A stretch of DNA of 64,000 nt from Hymenobacter cellulosilyticus. Its GTDB lineage: Bacteria; Bacteroidota; Bacteroidia; Cytophagales; Hymenobacteraceae. A program made the position numbers and the translations under genes. Every line of letters begins with the position of its first letter. Position 1 is the stretch's first letter. Location: NCBI RefSeq assembly GCF_022919215.1, contig NZ_CP095046.1:1044501-1108500 (forward strand). Reading direction: 5' to 3'. The notes beneath the pieces were generated by a model that saw only the letters and a program-made list of their open reading frames with translations, ran no database searches and was not told the DNA's origin. Of the stretch, positions 43,698-53,099 are shown one piece after another.

Positions 43698-44441
43698 ATG
43701 CGTACCCTGGCCCTCGATATTGGCAACACCGCCGTGAAATACGGCTGCTTCGTGGGCGACGAACTACTCGAAACCGGCGTGGTGGAGTCGGTGGGGGCGG
43801 TGAGCGGCTTGCTGCAGCGCCTGCAGCCTGAGCACGTCATCAGCAGCTCGGTGGCCGAGCATACGGCCCACTGGGTGCCGCAGTGGCAGCAGCAGATTTC
43901 GGGCCTAGTACTGGAATTTCTGCCGGCTACCACGCTGTTACCGATTCGCAACGGATACGCGACGCCCCAGACCCTGGGAGCCGACCGACTCGCGGCAGCG
44001 GTAGGAGCCGCCTGGTTCTGGCCGCACCGCAGCACGCTCATTATCGATGCCGGTACGGCCATCAAGTGCGACTGGGTGGAAGGCGGCCACACGTTCCGGG
44101 GCGGGAGTATTGCGCCAGGGCTACGGCTTCGGTTTCAGGCTCTGCACACGTTTACCGGCCGTTTGCCGTTGGTAGAGCCACCAACCGACACCCTGGCTAC
44201 CATGGCCCTGACCGGTGACGATACGGAGTCGGCTATCCGGAGCGGGGTGCTGAATGGGGCTGTGGCCGAAGTAAATGGATTTATTGAAGCATATCAGGCT
44301 CAGAATCCTGATCTGCAGATCGTATTAGCCGGAGGCGACGCTGGCTTTTTTCAACCACGGCTGAAAGGCCGTATCTTTGTCATTCCGGAGCTCGTGCTCA
44401 TTGGGCTTCACCGAATACTGGTGCATAATGTTGAAAACTAA
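43698..44441 (+). CDS. coaX: Type III pantothenate kinase
   Basis: The 247-residue protein is an ASKHA-fold kinase: TLALDIGNTAVKYGCF near the N-terminus binds phosphate, GADRLAAAVGAAW near residue 94 and TLIIDAGTAIKCDWVEGGHTF near residue 113 are the type III CoaX marks, followed by GGSIAPGLRLRFQALHTFTG. CoaX phosphorylates pantothenate, the first step of CoA synthesis, and unlike type I and II enzymes is not inhibited by CoA. ATG 43698 aligns with the family start; a longer upstream frame was rejected. The 3' end overlaps the start of the outer-membrane protein gene by 14 bases. Confidence 0.93.
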   Translation: MRTLALDIGNTAVKYGCFVGDELLETGVVESVGAVSGLLQRLQPEHVISSSVAEHTAHWVPQWQQQISGLVLEFLPATTLLPIRNGYATPQTLGADRLAAAVGAAWFWPHRSTLIIDAGTAIKCDWVEGGHTFRGGSIAPGLRLRFQALHTFTGRLPLVEPPTDTLATMALTGDDTESAIRSGVLNGAVAEVNGFIEAYQAQNPDLQIVLAGGDAGFFQPRLKGRIFVIPELVLIGLHRILVHNVEN

Positions 44442-45780
44442 ATCGGCTGGCTTTGTAGGGCTGGTAGTATTGGGCCTGATGGCCGCCCCCAACGTCTATG
44501 GTCAAGGCCTGGGCAACTCTCCCTATTCGCGCTTAGGGCTGGGCGACTACAACCCCAACCTGGGCGGCGTGCGGCAGCAGGGTATGGGTGGTGTGGGCCT
44601 AGCAGCTCCCAACAGCACCAACGTCAACGACATCAACCCGGCCATGCTGTACTACACGGGCCGCACGACGTACGAGGCGGGTTTCAATGGGCAATACAAA
44701 ACCCTGCGCAACGCTACGGCTACCAACAAAACCGGTAGCGGTACGCTGGGCTATTTGGCCTTGAGCTTCCCGATTTCCAAAAGCTGGGCTGCCGCCATCG
44801 GCCTGCGGCCCTACAGCTCGGTCGACTACGAGTCGAACACGGTAGGTACGGTAACCAACGACAACAGCGGAGCCCAGGCTCTGCAGCAGCAGAAAGGCGA
44901 GGGTGAAATCACCGAAGCCTACCTGGCCCAGGCTTTCCGCGTGGCAAAAGGCCTGACGGCCGGCGTATCGGCCTCCTACATTTTTGGCTCCATCGACGAA
45001 TCGGTGAGTACGACCGTCGTTACGGCGGATGCTACTGCGGCTGCGGATATTACCACCTCGGCCGTACGCGACCAACTGCACTATTCCGACTTTGCCTTTC
45101 GCGGGGCTTTGCACTACCGCGGCAAGGTCAACGAAAAGCTGAACTATAATTTGGGTGGGGTATACACTTTCCAGACCGACCTGAACGGTACGCGCAGCAC
45201 CACGTTGCGGCGCGAAGATGCCGGTGGCGTGCTGATCGAAGAGCAGGCCATCGAAATCGACAAGAAAGGTACTGCTACCCTGCCGGCGCTAACCCAGGTA
45301 GGCATCAGCTTCGACAACAACCGGAGCTGGAGTGCCAGCCTGGACGTGGCGCAGCAGCAGTGGTCGAAGTTCAAGAGCATCGGCGGCGCGGCTTCTGCCA
45401 CCTCCTTGAACAACACCATCCGCGTAGGCGTGGGTGGCGAGCTGACTCCGGACGCCACCGCAGTTGACAATTACTTTAAGCGTGTAAGCTACCGGGCAGG
45501 TCTGAGCGTAAGCCAGATGCCCTACCGTCCCGGCGGCCAAACCCTCTACGACCGGGCCGTTAGCTGGGGCTTTGCTTTCCCTATGCCCTCAGCCACGCCC
45601 CTCGATGCTACCGTGCTAAGCCTGGCCTTTACCTACGGGCAGCGTGGCAATACCGAGAGTAGCACTCTGGTAGAAGGCGGACGCAGCCGCGTGGTCAGCA
45701 ATGTGAAGGAAGACTACATCCGGATGCAGCTGGGCGTGACGCTGAACAACCGCTGGTTTATTAAACGTCGGATTGAGTAA
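44428..45780 (+). CDS. Outer-membrane beta-barrel protein (FadL/OMPP1-like)
   Basis: The 450-residue protein has a signal peptide ending near VYGQGLGNSP and then an aromatic-rich sequence of alternating strands. N-terminal features YSRLGLGDYNP, QGMGGVGLAAPNSTNVNDINPAML resemble the FadL/OMPP1 type, in which an N-terminal plug precedes a 14-strand barrel for uptake of hydrophobic compounds. The C-terminus ends in a strand with NNRWFIKRRIE. Start ATG 44428 overlaps the coaX end, which suggests coupling. lptC, which begins 13 bases later, implies a place in envelope assembly for this operon. Confidence 0.82.
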   Translation: MLKTKSAGFVGLVVLGLMAAPNVYGQGLGNSPYSRLGLGDYNPNLGGVRQQGMGGVGLAAPNSTNVNDINPAMLYYTGRTTYEAGFNGQYKTLRNATATNKTGSGTLGYLALSFPISKSWAAAIGLRPYSSVDYESNTVGTVTNDNSGAQALQQQKGEGEITEAYLAQAFRVAKGLTAGVSASYIFGSIDESVSTTVVTADATAAADITTSAVRDQLHYSDFAFRGALHYRGKVNEKLNYNLGGVYTFQTDLNGTRSTTLRREDAGGVLIEEQAIEIDKKGTATLPALTQVGISFDNNRSWSASLDVAQQQWSKFKSIGGAASATSLNNTIRVGVGGELTPDATAVDNYFKRVSYRAGLSVSQMPYRPGGQTLYDRAVSWGFAFPMPSATPLDATVLSLAFTYGQRGNTESSTLVEGGRSRVVSNVKEDYIRMQLGVTLNNRWFIKRRIE

Positions 45781-45793
45781 GCACCCTGGAGCT

Positions 45794-46368
45794 ATGGCTG
45801 CACAACGCGTAAGCTGGATACTGTGCGGGGCACTGCTGGCCGTGGGCACCTGGAGCTGTGAGAAAAAGGAAGCCCAAGTGGTCAAGAAGGCCGTGGTCTA
45901 CAAGGGCCCGATCAGCGAAACGACCAATGTCCTGACCCTGATCAGCGACTCGGCCAAGCTGCAGGTCCGGCTGGCCGCCCCATCGAAGAGAATTACGAAA
46001 GCCAGGACCAGATCTACCCGAAAGGGGTGAAGGTGACTTTCTATAGCTCCGACGGGCAGACGGTGGTCAACACACTGGAAGGCAAGTACGCCAAGTACGA
46101 CAAGGCCAAAAACCTCTACGTAGTGCGCGGCGACGTGCGCGTGGCCAACCAGGAGAAGAAGCAAAAGATGAACACCGAGGAACTGTTCTACGATCGGGTA
46201 AAAGCCATTATCTACACCAAACCCGAAACCGACGTACGGGTCGAGACCCTGACGGAGGTATTGACGGGCAATGGCTTGACGGCCAACCAGGACTTTTCGC
46301 TCTATAGCATTCTGAACCCTACGGGCATTTTCACCCTGAGCGAGGCACCGCCGGCCAAAGCAAAATAA
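45794..46368 (+). CDS. lptC: LPS export ABC transporter periplasmic protein LptC (one frameshift near 45980)
   Basis: Two short frames join if one C is added to the CCCC at 45978-45981, giving a 191-residue protein: VLTLISDSAKLQVRLAAP continues IEENYESQDQIYPKG, then VKVTFYSSDGQTVVNTLEGKYAKYD. The signal segment ends in LAVGTWSC, a possible lipoprotein site. The beta-jellyroll character and ...VRGDVRVANQEKKQKMNTEELFYD (the typical 'new versus old' LPS-binding sheet) fit LptC, which hands LPS from the LptBFG complex to LptA. Its partner ATPase lptB lies 10 kb downstream. The next gene starts ten bases after the stop. Confidence 0.85.
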
Positions 46369-46377
46369 CCCCTGAGT

Positions 46378-46662
46378 ATGCGTATCGACCCGTCTATGTG
46401 GCGCACCATCCTGTTTTCGCTGGGCGTGGTCACGTTCGTTATCGGCGTGTACCAGACTTTGGTGGAAAACAACCCCAAGGTGCCCGCCGAGAGCCTGCAG
46501 CGCAATTACTGGCTGTTCATGATTTCGCTGGGCTGCATCATGTACTACCGCTACCTCAAGCAGCGCGATAAGGAAGCCCGCTTCTTGGCCGACCTGAAAA
46601 ACGCGCCCAAGGCACCGGCTAAACAAGGCAAGCCCAAACCGCGCAAGAAGCCCCGAAACTAG
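46378..46662 (+). CDS. Small two-helix membrane protein of unknown function
   Basis: The 94-residue protein has two membrane helices (TILFSLGVVTFVIGVYQTL and YWLFMISLGCIMYYRYL) with a short loop and a Lys/Pro-rich C-terminal tail (KPKPRKKPRN). I do not recognise the family. It begins ten bases after lptC, so it is probably co-transcribed and may be an accessory of LPS export. A hairpin closes the group at 46680-46708. Confidence 0.72.
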   Translation: MRIDPSMWRTILFSLGVVTFVIGVYQTLVENNPKVPAESLQRNYWLFMISLGCIMYYRYLKQRDKEARFLADLKNAPKAPAKQGKPKPRKKPRN

Positions 46663-46679
46663 CTTTATACCTGAAACTT

Positions 46680-46708
46680 GTCCGCCCGGAGATACCTTCG
46701 GGCGGACT
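46680..46708 (+). terminator. Hairpin ending the coaX-lptC group
   Basis: GTCCGCCCG and CGGGCGGAC pair around AGATACCTT. No strong T run follows, so termination is only probable. Confidence 0.6.
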
Positions 46709-46793
46709 TGCGTTAGCTTAGCTTTGAATGTCCGGGGGATTCTGGTTATTTTGCGACTCTTTCTACTCTTTTACCGCGCTTTTTTTCAAGTAA

Positions 46794-48920
46794 ATGGCAT
46801 TAATTAACACGATCCGAGAAAAATCGAGCTGGGCTGTTGGCATCGTTGCCATCGGTTTGCTGCTCTTTATCGTCGGGGGAGACCTGATAGGCGGTAATAA
46901 CCGTCTGTTTAACCGCAATGAAAACACGGTAGGCGAAATAGCCGGCGAAAAAGTAGACTACGACGCCTTTAACCAGGCGCTGGAGCAAGCCAAGCAGAAC
47001 TATATCCAGCAGCAGGGCCGTCAGCCCGACGAGCAGGCCATGGGCTATCTGCGCGACCAGGCCTGGAACCAGACCATCTACCGCATTGCCTTCAGCAAAG
47101 AGTTCGAAAAGCTCGGCCTCACCGTTTCCGACGACGAGCTGACTGACATGGTGCAGGGCAAAAACATTCACCCCAGCATCCGCCAGGCTTTCACCGATCA
47201 GCAGACCGGCCAGTTCGACCGCGCCAAGGTGATTGAGTACCTGCGTAACCTGGAAAAACTGCCTCCCCAGTCGCAGCAGGCCTGGTATGCTTTCGAAGCC
47301 AACCTGCCTGCGGAGCGCATGGGCAACAAGTACAACAACCTGCTCAAGCTCTCGACCTACGTAACTACCGCCGAGGCCAAGCTCTACAACGAGAACCAGA
47401 ACACCCGCGCCAGCATCCGCTACCTGTTCGTGCCCTACTTCTCCATCTCGGATTCGGCCGTGAAGGTGAGCGACGACCAGCTGCAGGCTTACCTCGACAA
47501 AAACAAAGGCCGCTACAAGGTAGAAGCCGGTCGTAGCATCGAGTACGTGACCATCCCGGTTACGGCTTCGGTAGAAGACAGCAGCACCGTGAAGAAGACG
47601 GTAGACGAGCTGGCTGCCCAGTTCCGCACTGCCCCCGTCGATTCCCTGTTCGTGAAGCTGAACTCGGACCAGCCCTACAACGGTGCGTTTGTGTCGCCGG
47701 CTGATATGCCCGAGAAGCTGCGTCAGCAGCTGCCCCTCACGGTAGGTCAGGTGTATGGTCCTTACGCCGAAAACGGCGTGTACTCGCTTTTCAAAGTAAC
47801 CGCTCAGAAAGCCGGTGCTCAGGCTGCCGCCCGCGCCAGCCACATCCTGATCAAGCCCGAAGGCACCACGCCCGAGGCGAAAGCCGCTGCTTTGGCGAAA
47901 GCCAAAGAGGTACTGGCCAAAATCAAAGGCGGTGCTGACTTCGCCGCCATGGCCCGTCAGTACGGCACCGATGGTACTACCGCTACCGGCGGCGACCTAG
48001 GCTGGTTTACGCAGGGCCGCATGGTGCCCGAGTTCGAGAAGGCCGTATTCGGCGCTAGCTCGGCTGGCCTGCTGCCTAACCCGGTAGAAACCTCGTTCGG
48101 CTACCACATCATCAAAATTACTGCTCCCAAGACCTCGCAGACCTACCAGATTGCCGCAGTTCAGAAGACCATCACGCCTTCGGATGCTACCCGCGAAGCT
48201 GCTTACGCCCGCGCTCAGGAGCTGAAAGGCAAAGCCACCGACTTGGCTTCGTTCCGCGCTGCCGTAGCTGCCGACAAAACCCTGCAGAAGCAGGAGGCAA
48301 AAGGCCTGGGCAGCGACGCCCGAGCCGTAAACAACCTGCAAAATGCCCGTGAACTGGTACGCTGGGCCTTCGGCGCCGGCAACGGTGGCAAGGAAACCAA
48401 AATTGGTGACGTTTCGGAGGTGTATGAAATTGGTGACCAGTACGTTATCGGCGTCCTGACCGAAGAGCGCGCCAAGGGCACGGCTGATGTGGCCAGCCTG
48501 AAGCAGGAGCTGTCGGCGGCCGTACGCAACGAGGAGAAAGCCAAGCAGATCATGGCCAAGCTCAACGGCAAGAAGGGCACTCTGGAGCAGATTGCTGCCG
48601 CCTACGGCCCCACGGCCCAAGTGAAAACGGCCGACAACGTGGTGCTGGGCACCGGCGTTATTCAGGGCCTGGGCGGTGAGCCCCTGGCCGTGGGCAAAGC
48701 CTTCGGCCTGAAGCCCGGTCAGCAGTCGGCTCCCTTCCAGGGCGAGCAGGGCGTGCTGATCGTCGAAACCGTGAAAATCGACAAGCCTACCGTTCCGGCC
48801 GACCTGAAGCAGGTTCGTCAGCAGCTGACGGCTCAGCGCACGGCCCGTGCCGACGGCGCCATCTACGAAGCCGTGAAGACCAATGCCAACATCAAGGATG
48901 AGCGCACCAAGTTCTTCTAA
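46794..48920 (+). CDS. PpiD-like periplasmic folding protein (peptidylprolyl isomerase, SurA N-terminal type)
   Basis: The 708-residue protein starts with a membrane anchor (AVGIVAIGLLLFIVGGDLI), followed by a SurA/PpiD-like helical chaperone region and a parvulin (PPIC) domain from about residue 345: ASHILIKPEGTTPEAKAAAL, GGADFAAMARQYGTDG and GGDLGWFTQGRMVPEFEKAVF are typical. The C-terminal region is another helical segment. Such proteins help newly exported outer-membrane proteins fold. It fits the neighbouring LPS and outer-membrane genes. ATG 46794 is preceded by a T-rich leader and is followed by a terminator. Confidence 0.9.
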   Translation: MALINTIREKSSWAVGIVAIGLLLFIVGGDLIGGNNRLFNRNENTVGEIAGEKVDYDAFNQALEQAKQNYIQQQGRQPDEQAMGYLRDQAWNQTIYRIAFSKEFEKLGLTVSDDELTDMVQGKNIHPSIRQAFTDQQTGQFDRAKVIEYLRNLEKLPPQSQQAWYAFEANLPAERMGNKYNNLLKLSTYVTTAEAKLYNENQNTRASIRYLFVPYFSISDSAVKVSDDQLQAYLDKNKGRYKVEAGRSIEYVTIPVTASVEDSSTVKKTVDELAAQFRTAPVDSLFVKLNSDQPYNGAFVSPADMPEKLRQQLPLTVGQVYGPYAENGVYSLFKVTAQKAGAQAAARASHILIKPEGTTPEAKAAALAKAKEVLAKIKGGADFAAMARQYGTDGTTATGGDLGWFTQGRMVPEFEKAVFGASSAGLLPNPVETSFGYHIIKITAPKTSQTYQIAAVQKTITPSDATREAAYARAQELKGKATDLASFRAAVAADKTLQKQEAKGLGSDARAVNNLQNARELVRWAFGAGNGGKETKIGDVSEVYEIGDQYVIGVLTEERAKGTADVASLKQELSAAVRNEEKAKQIMAKLNGKKGTLEQIAAAYGPTAQVKTADNVVLGTGVIQGLGGEPLAVGKAFGLKPGQQSAPFQGEQGVLIVETVKIDKPTVPADLKQVRQQLTAQRTARADGAIYEAVKTNANIKDERTKFF

Positions 48921-48944
48921 GCCGCGTAACTAACCCCCGCATCG

Positions 48945-48978
48945 AAAAGGGCTGTATCTTCGGGTACGGCCCTTTTTG
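48945..48978 (+). terminator. Rho-independent terminator after the PpiD-like gene
   Basis: AAAAGGGCTGTA and TACGGCCCTTTTTG pair (one bulge) and end in TTTTT. Confidence 0.85.
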
Positions 48979-49146
48979 TTTGGCCTTGGGTGCAGCCTGT
49001 TGCGCAGCCGCTTACTCTTTCGGCCAGGGGAAGAATCCTCGGCCCGAAGGTTTTACGTTTACATTCTGGTTTTCGGGCCCGAATGAATGAAAGTAAGCCC
49101 CGGCCGGTTTACTGTCTCAGACTATTACTTGATTGAATTCTGCGCT

Positions 49147-50988
49147 ATGCGTCTTTCCTCTCTGCGTCGTTTGGTAAAAGTTGGTCCGGCCCTGGTGCTA
49201 TGCCTGGGGCTGGGGTTGCAGTCGGTGCAGGCCCAGGACGAGGGTAACAGCGGCATTGCCTTGGCCCGGGAATACGCCCGCAAAGGGGAGAATGAGAAGG
49301 CCGCTTTCCTGTTTGGCCGTCTGCGTAGCGAAGAGCAGGCTGCGCCCAACGTACTGCCTGAGTACCTCACCGTGCTGCAAAACCTGAAGCGCTACAAGGA
49401 TGCCGAAAAGCTGGTAAAAAAGGCCATTCGCCAGCGCCCCGAGGAGCCATCCTACGGAGTAGCCCTGGGGGCCCTCTACACCGCCGCCGGCGACCAGGCC
49501 GCTGCTACCAAGCAGTACGAGCGGCTGGTAAGTCAGCTCACTACGGCTCAGGTGGTGCCCGTAGCTACCGAGTTTATGGGCCGCAACCTGCCCGAGTGGG
49601 CCGAAAAGGCTTACCTGAAAGGTCGGCTCCTAGCCAAGGACGAAACCGAGTACGCGCCCCAGCTAATTCAACTTTACACCCAGTCGGGCCAGACCGATAA
49701 GGTGATGACCGAAACCCTGCGCCTGGTGCAGGACGACGAGCAGCAGCTGCCCTTCGTGCGCAACATGCTCCAGAATAGCCTGCGCGAAGACAAGGACTTC
49801 GACGCGCTGGAAAAGGTGCTGTTTGCCAACGTGCAGAAGTTTCCCGAGCGGGCCGTGTACAGCGAGTTGCTGCTGTGGCTGCAGATGCAGCGCCGCGACT
49901 TTACCGGGGCCCTGGTACAGGCCAAGGCTCTCGACCGGCGTGGCCGCACCGAAGGAGCCCGGGTGATGGAGCTGGCCAGCATTGCCCAGCGCAACAAAGA
50001 CTACGAAAGCGCCATTGCCGGCTACGATTACGTGACCCGCGAGTACCGCAGCGGCATGTATTATCGCTTGGCCCGGCAGCGTCTGGTACAGGCCCGCGAA
50101 GAGCAGGTACGGTCTACGTACCCCGTGGATCCGGCTAAAATTCGCGGCCTGATCAGCGAGTACCAGAACGTGCTGACGGAATTGGGCAAAACGCCCGAAA
50201 CGGCCCCGGTGCTGCGCAACATGGCGGCCCTCTACGCCTTCCAGCTCGACGAGAAGGACAAGGCCATGACCATGCTGCAGGAAGTAATTGACATGCCCCG
50301 GGCCAGCCTCGACGTGGTAGATGAAGCTAAGGTAAATCTGGCCGATATCTACCTGCTGCGCAGTGAGCCCTGGGAAGCTACGTTGTTGTACTCGCAGGTC
50401 GAGAAGTCGCACAAAGATTCGCCGGTGGGCTACGAAGCCAAGCTGCGCAACGCCCGCCTGAGCTACTACGCCGGTGACTTTAAGTTGGCCAAAAGCCACT
50501 TGGATATTCTGAAAGAAGCCACCAGCCGCGAAATTGCCAACGACGCCATGCAGCTCAGCCTGCTCATCACCGACAACACCGCTATGGACACGTCTGGCGT
50601 GGCTCTGCGCGACTATTCGGCCGTGGAGCTGCTCGTATTTCAGAACAAGCTCGACGCGGCGCTCAAGGGCCTGGATAATCTGTTGCAGAAGTACCCCGGC
50701 CACGCCCTCACCGACGATGCCTGGTACCTGAAGGCCCAGCTCCAGCGCCGCATGGGCAACTACCCCGCGGCCCTCACCACCCTGGAGAAGATTACGGCCA
50801 ACCCCAAATACGACGTGCTCAGCGACGACGCCCTGTTTCTGACAGCCAGCATTGCTGAGGAAAACCTACAGGACCGCGAAAAAGCCAAGACACTCTACAA
50901 CCAGCTACTGGTTAAATACCCCGGCAGCATCTACACGGCCGAAGCTCGCAAACGCTTCCGCAAGCTGCGCGGCGACGCGGTGAATTAG
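49147..50988 (+). CDS. Secreted tetratricopeptide repeat protein
   Basis: The 613-residue protein has a signal peptide (LVLCLGLGLQSVQAQ, cleavage after AQA-like sequence near residue 28), followed by TPR-type helical repeats over the whole length: EYARKGENEKAAFLFGRL, ALGALYTAAGDQAAATKQY, LRNARLSYYAGDFKLAKSHL and ALFLTASIAEENLQDREKAK are examples. It resembles envelope TPR scaffolds such as those acting with outer-membrane assembly or gliding machineries, but no specific family can be named. ATG 49147 matches the signal peptide; the in-frame ATG 49087 would add 20 residues without signal features. Confidence 0.85.
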   Translation: MRLSSLRRLVKVGPALVLCLGLGLQSVQAQDEGNSGIALAREYARKGENEKAAFLFGRLRSEEQAAPNVLPEYLTVLQNLKRYKDAEKLVKKAIRQRPEEPSYGVALGALYTAAGDQAAATKQYERLVSQLTTAQVVPVATEFMGRNLPEWAEKAYLKGRLLAKDETEYAPQLIQLYTQSGQTDKVMTETLRLVQDDEQQLPFVRNMLQNSLREDKDFDALEKVLFANVQKFPERAVYSELLLWLQMQRRDFTGALVQAKALDRRGRTEGARVMELASIAQRNKDYESAIAGYDYVTREYRSGMYYRLARQRLVQAREEQVRSTYPVDPAKIRGLISEYQNVLTELGKTPETAPVLRNMAALYAFQLDEKDKAMTMLQEVIDMPRASLDVVDEAKVNLADIYLLRSEPWEATLLYSQVEKSHKDSPVGYEAKLRNARLSYYAGDFKLAKSHLDILKEATSREIANDAMQLSLLITDNTAMDTSGVALRDYSAVELLVFQNKLDAALKGLDNLLQKYPGHALTDDAWYLKAQLQRRMGNYPAALTTLEKITANPKYDVLSDDALFLTASIAEENLQDREKAKTLYNQLLVKYPGSIYTAEARKRFRKLRGDAVN

Positions 50989-51093
50989 CAAACAGAGTAG
51001 CTGTGCCAAACCGGCCCGGTGCTGCTTCCGCTTTTCGAAGGCCTATAAAAGCTGAAAGCAACTGCCAAGTGAAAATCGTACGCTCGTTTCCGT

Positions 51094-51207
51094 TTACCGA
51101 AAGAAAATAAACATGATGGCCAGTGCCAGCAGAAATATCAAATACATCAGCCCGTCGGTCAGGATGTACTGTTTGTACTGCTTGTAAAAGGCAATCAGCT
51201 TTTTCAT
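51094..51207 (-). CDS. Small single-span membrane protein (37 residues)
   Basis: An unannotated short frame starts at ATG 51207 and ends at TAA 51096-51094. The peptide opens MKKLIAFYKQYKQYILTDG and continues with a clean membrane helix LMYLIFLLALAIMFIFF ending in Arg. The hydrophilic aromatic N-terminus followed by one helix looks like a bacterial membrane microprotein. It lies in a 348-base gap between the TPR gene and recJ, otherwise empty. Codon use fits, but homologues were not checked. Confidence 0.55.
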   Translation of the reverse strand: MKKLIAFYKQYKQYILTDGLMYLIFLLALAIMFIFFR

Positions 51208-51296
51208 TGGGGGCGTGCTCGGCAGAGAGAACGGCAAAAATATGGATTCGGGCCCGGTCTAATTGGTGATAAGGGGGAGGACCGCAGTTTTCTTCT

Positions 51297-51304
51297 TACT
51301 TTTG
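51297..51304 (+). promoter_or_regulatory. -7 promoter element for recJ
   Basis: TACTTTTG matches TAnnTTTG exactly and lies 32 bases before the recJ ATG. Confidence 0.6.
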
Positions 51305-51336
51305 AAGATAACGCCCGTTAGGGCTGCCGCCGAATC

Positions 51337-53061
51337 ATGGAAAAACGATGGATCCGCAAGCCTGCGCCTGAGCCTACGAAGGTCAGGCACCTGGCCGACG
51401 CCCTGCGCGTGAATGAGGCCATCATCGCGCTGCTCTGCCAGCGCGGGGTGTGTTCTTACGATGAAGCCTACGAATATTTCCGCCCCAGCCTCGACCACCT
51501 GCCCGATCCGCTGCTCATGCGCGACATGGACCGGGCCGTCGACCGGCTGCTGACGGCGCTGCACGAAGGCCAGAAAGTGCTGGTTTTCGGCGACTACGAT
51601 GTGGACGGCACCACGTCCGTGGCGGTGGTGTATTCCCACCTACGTACCCTTTTCGGCCCCGAGCGGGTGGATTACTACATTCCGGACCGCTACAAGGAAG
51701 GCTACGGCATTTCCGATGCCGGTATTGATTACGCCGTCGACCATAACTTCAGCCTCATCATTGCCCTCGACTGCGGGGTGAAGGCCGTGGATCGCATTGA
51801 TTACGCCAACGAGCGGGGCATCGACTTTATCATCTGCGACCACCACTTGCCCGGCACCGAGCTGCCCAAGGCCGTGGCCGTGCTCGACCCTAAGCGCGCC
51901 GACTGCGAGTATCCGTTCAAGGAGCTTTCGGGCTGTGGCGTGGGCTTTAAGCTGATGCAGGCCCTGACGCAGCACCTGGGCCAGGACCAGACGCCACTCT
52001 ACGAACTGCTCGACATGCTGGCCATCAGCATAGCCGCTGATATTGTGCCCATCACGGGGGAAAATCGGATTCTGGCCTACCACGGCCTGCGCCTGCTCAA
52101 CGACCGGGTGCGCGGGCAGCGGCCCGGCGTGGCAGCGTTGAGGGAGCTGGCCGGTCTGCGCGACGGAGAATTGACTATCAGCAGTCTGGTATTTGGGTTT
52201 GCGCCTCGCATTAACGCCGCGGGCCGCATGGGCGACGCCAAACGCTCAGTAGCCATGCTGCTGGCCGAAACCAAAGAGGAAGCTGTGGAGAAAACCGGCG
52301 TGGTGGATAAAACCAACATTGAGCGCCGCGGCTTCGACACCAGCATTACCAAGGAAGCCCTGAGCATGATTGAGGACGACTTGTCCTTGCGCAATGCTCA
52401 CTCCACGGTGCTTTACAAGGAAGACTGGCACAAGGGCGTCATCGGTATCGTGGCCTCGCGCTGCCTCGATAAGTACTACCGGCCCACCATTATTCTGACC
52501 CAGAGCAACGGCAAAGCTACCGGTTCGGCCCGCTCCGTAGTTGGCTTCGATGTACACCAGGCTATTAGTGAGTGCGCCGACCTGCTGGACCAGTACGGCG
52601 GCCACATGTACGCCGCCGGCCTCACGCTGCCGGTCGAGAACGTACCTAAGTTCCGGGAGCGGTTCGAGCAGATTGTGGCCGGCCGTATTTTGCCCGAGCA
52701 AATGATTCCGCCGGTAGAAATCGACAGCGTGCTGAAGCTGGAGGACATCACCGACAGCTTCTACAAGCTGCTGCACCAGATGGAGCCTTTCGGCCCGGGC
52801 AATCCCAACCCAGTGTTTGAGTCGGAGTACGTGTACGCCACGCCCGACTCGGCCCGTATCGTGGGCAACTCCCATCTGAAGCTAACCCTGACCCAGGACG
52901 GCCGCCACACCGTGGACGCCATCGGCTTCGGCCTGGGCGAGTACCACGAGCGGATCATGGACGGCAACCCGTTCAATGTGTGCTACACCGTGGAAATCAA
53001 CGAGTACCGTGGGCAGCGCACTTTGCAGCTGCGGGTCAAGGATATCCGCTGGGTGGAGTAA
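51337..53061 (+). CDS. recJ: Single-stranded-DNA-specific exonuclease RecJ
   Basis: The 574-residue protein is a DHH-superfamily nuclease. Motif I is VFGDYDVDGTTSVAVVYSHL near residue 84, motif III the DHH in FIICDHHLPGTELP near residue 164, and the DHHA1 domain begins with KEDWHKGVIGIVASR near residue 363 and holds GGHMYAAGLTL near residue 425. The C-terminal OB domain has FGPGNPNPVFES near residue 485. RecJ degrades single-stranded DNA 5' to 3' in RecF-pathway recombination, mismatch repair and base excision repair. recF lies 13 kb away. The ATG at 51337 is preceded by a TACTTTTG promoter element. Confidence 0.95.
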   Translation: MEKRWIRKPAPEPTKVRHLADALRVNEAIIALLCQRGVCSYDEAYEYFRPSLDHLPDPLLMRDMDRAVDRLLTALHEGQKVLVFGDYDVDGTTSVAVVYSHLRTLFGPERVDYYIPDRYKEGYGISDAGIDYAVDHNFSLIIALDCGVKAVDRIDYANERGIDFIICDHHLPGTELPKAVAVLDPKRADCEYPFKELSGCGVGFKLMQALTQHLGQDQTPLYELLDMLAISIAADIVPITGENRILAYHGLRLLNDRVRGQRPGVAALRELAGLRDGELTISSLVFGFAPRINAAGRMGDAKRSVAMLLAETKEEAVEKTGVVDKTNIERRGFDTSITKEALSMIEDDLSLRNAHSTVLYKEDWHKGVIGIVASRCLDKYYRPTIILTQSNGKATGSARSVVGFDVHQAISECADLLDQYGGHMYAAGLTLPVENVPKFRERFEQIVAGRILPEQMIPPVEIDSVLKLEDITDSFYKLLHQMEPFGPGNPNPVFESEYVYATPDSARIVGNSHLKLTLTQDGRHTVDAIGFGLGEYHERIMDGNPFNVCYTVEINEYRGQRTLQLRVKDIRWVE

Positions 53062-53099
53062 CGGCACGCTCAGCGAATATCCCTGACCAGCTGGCTGGC

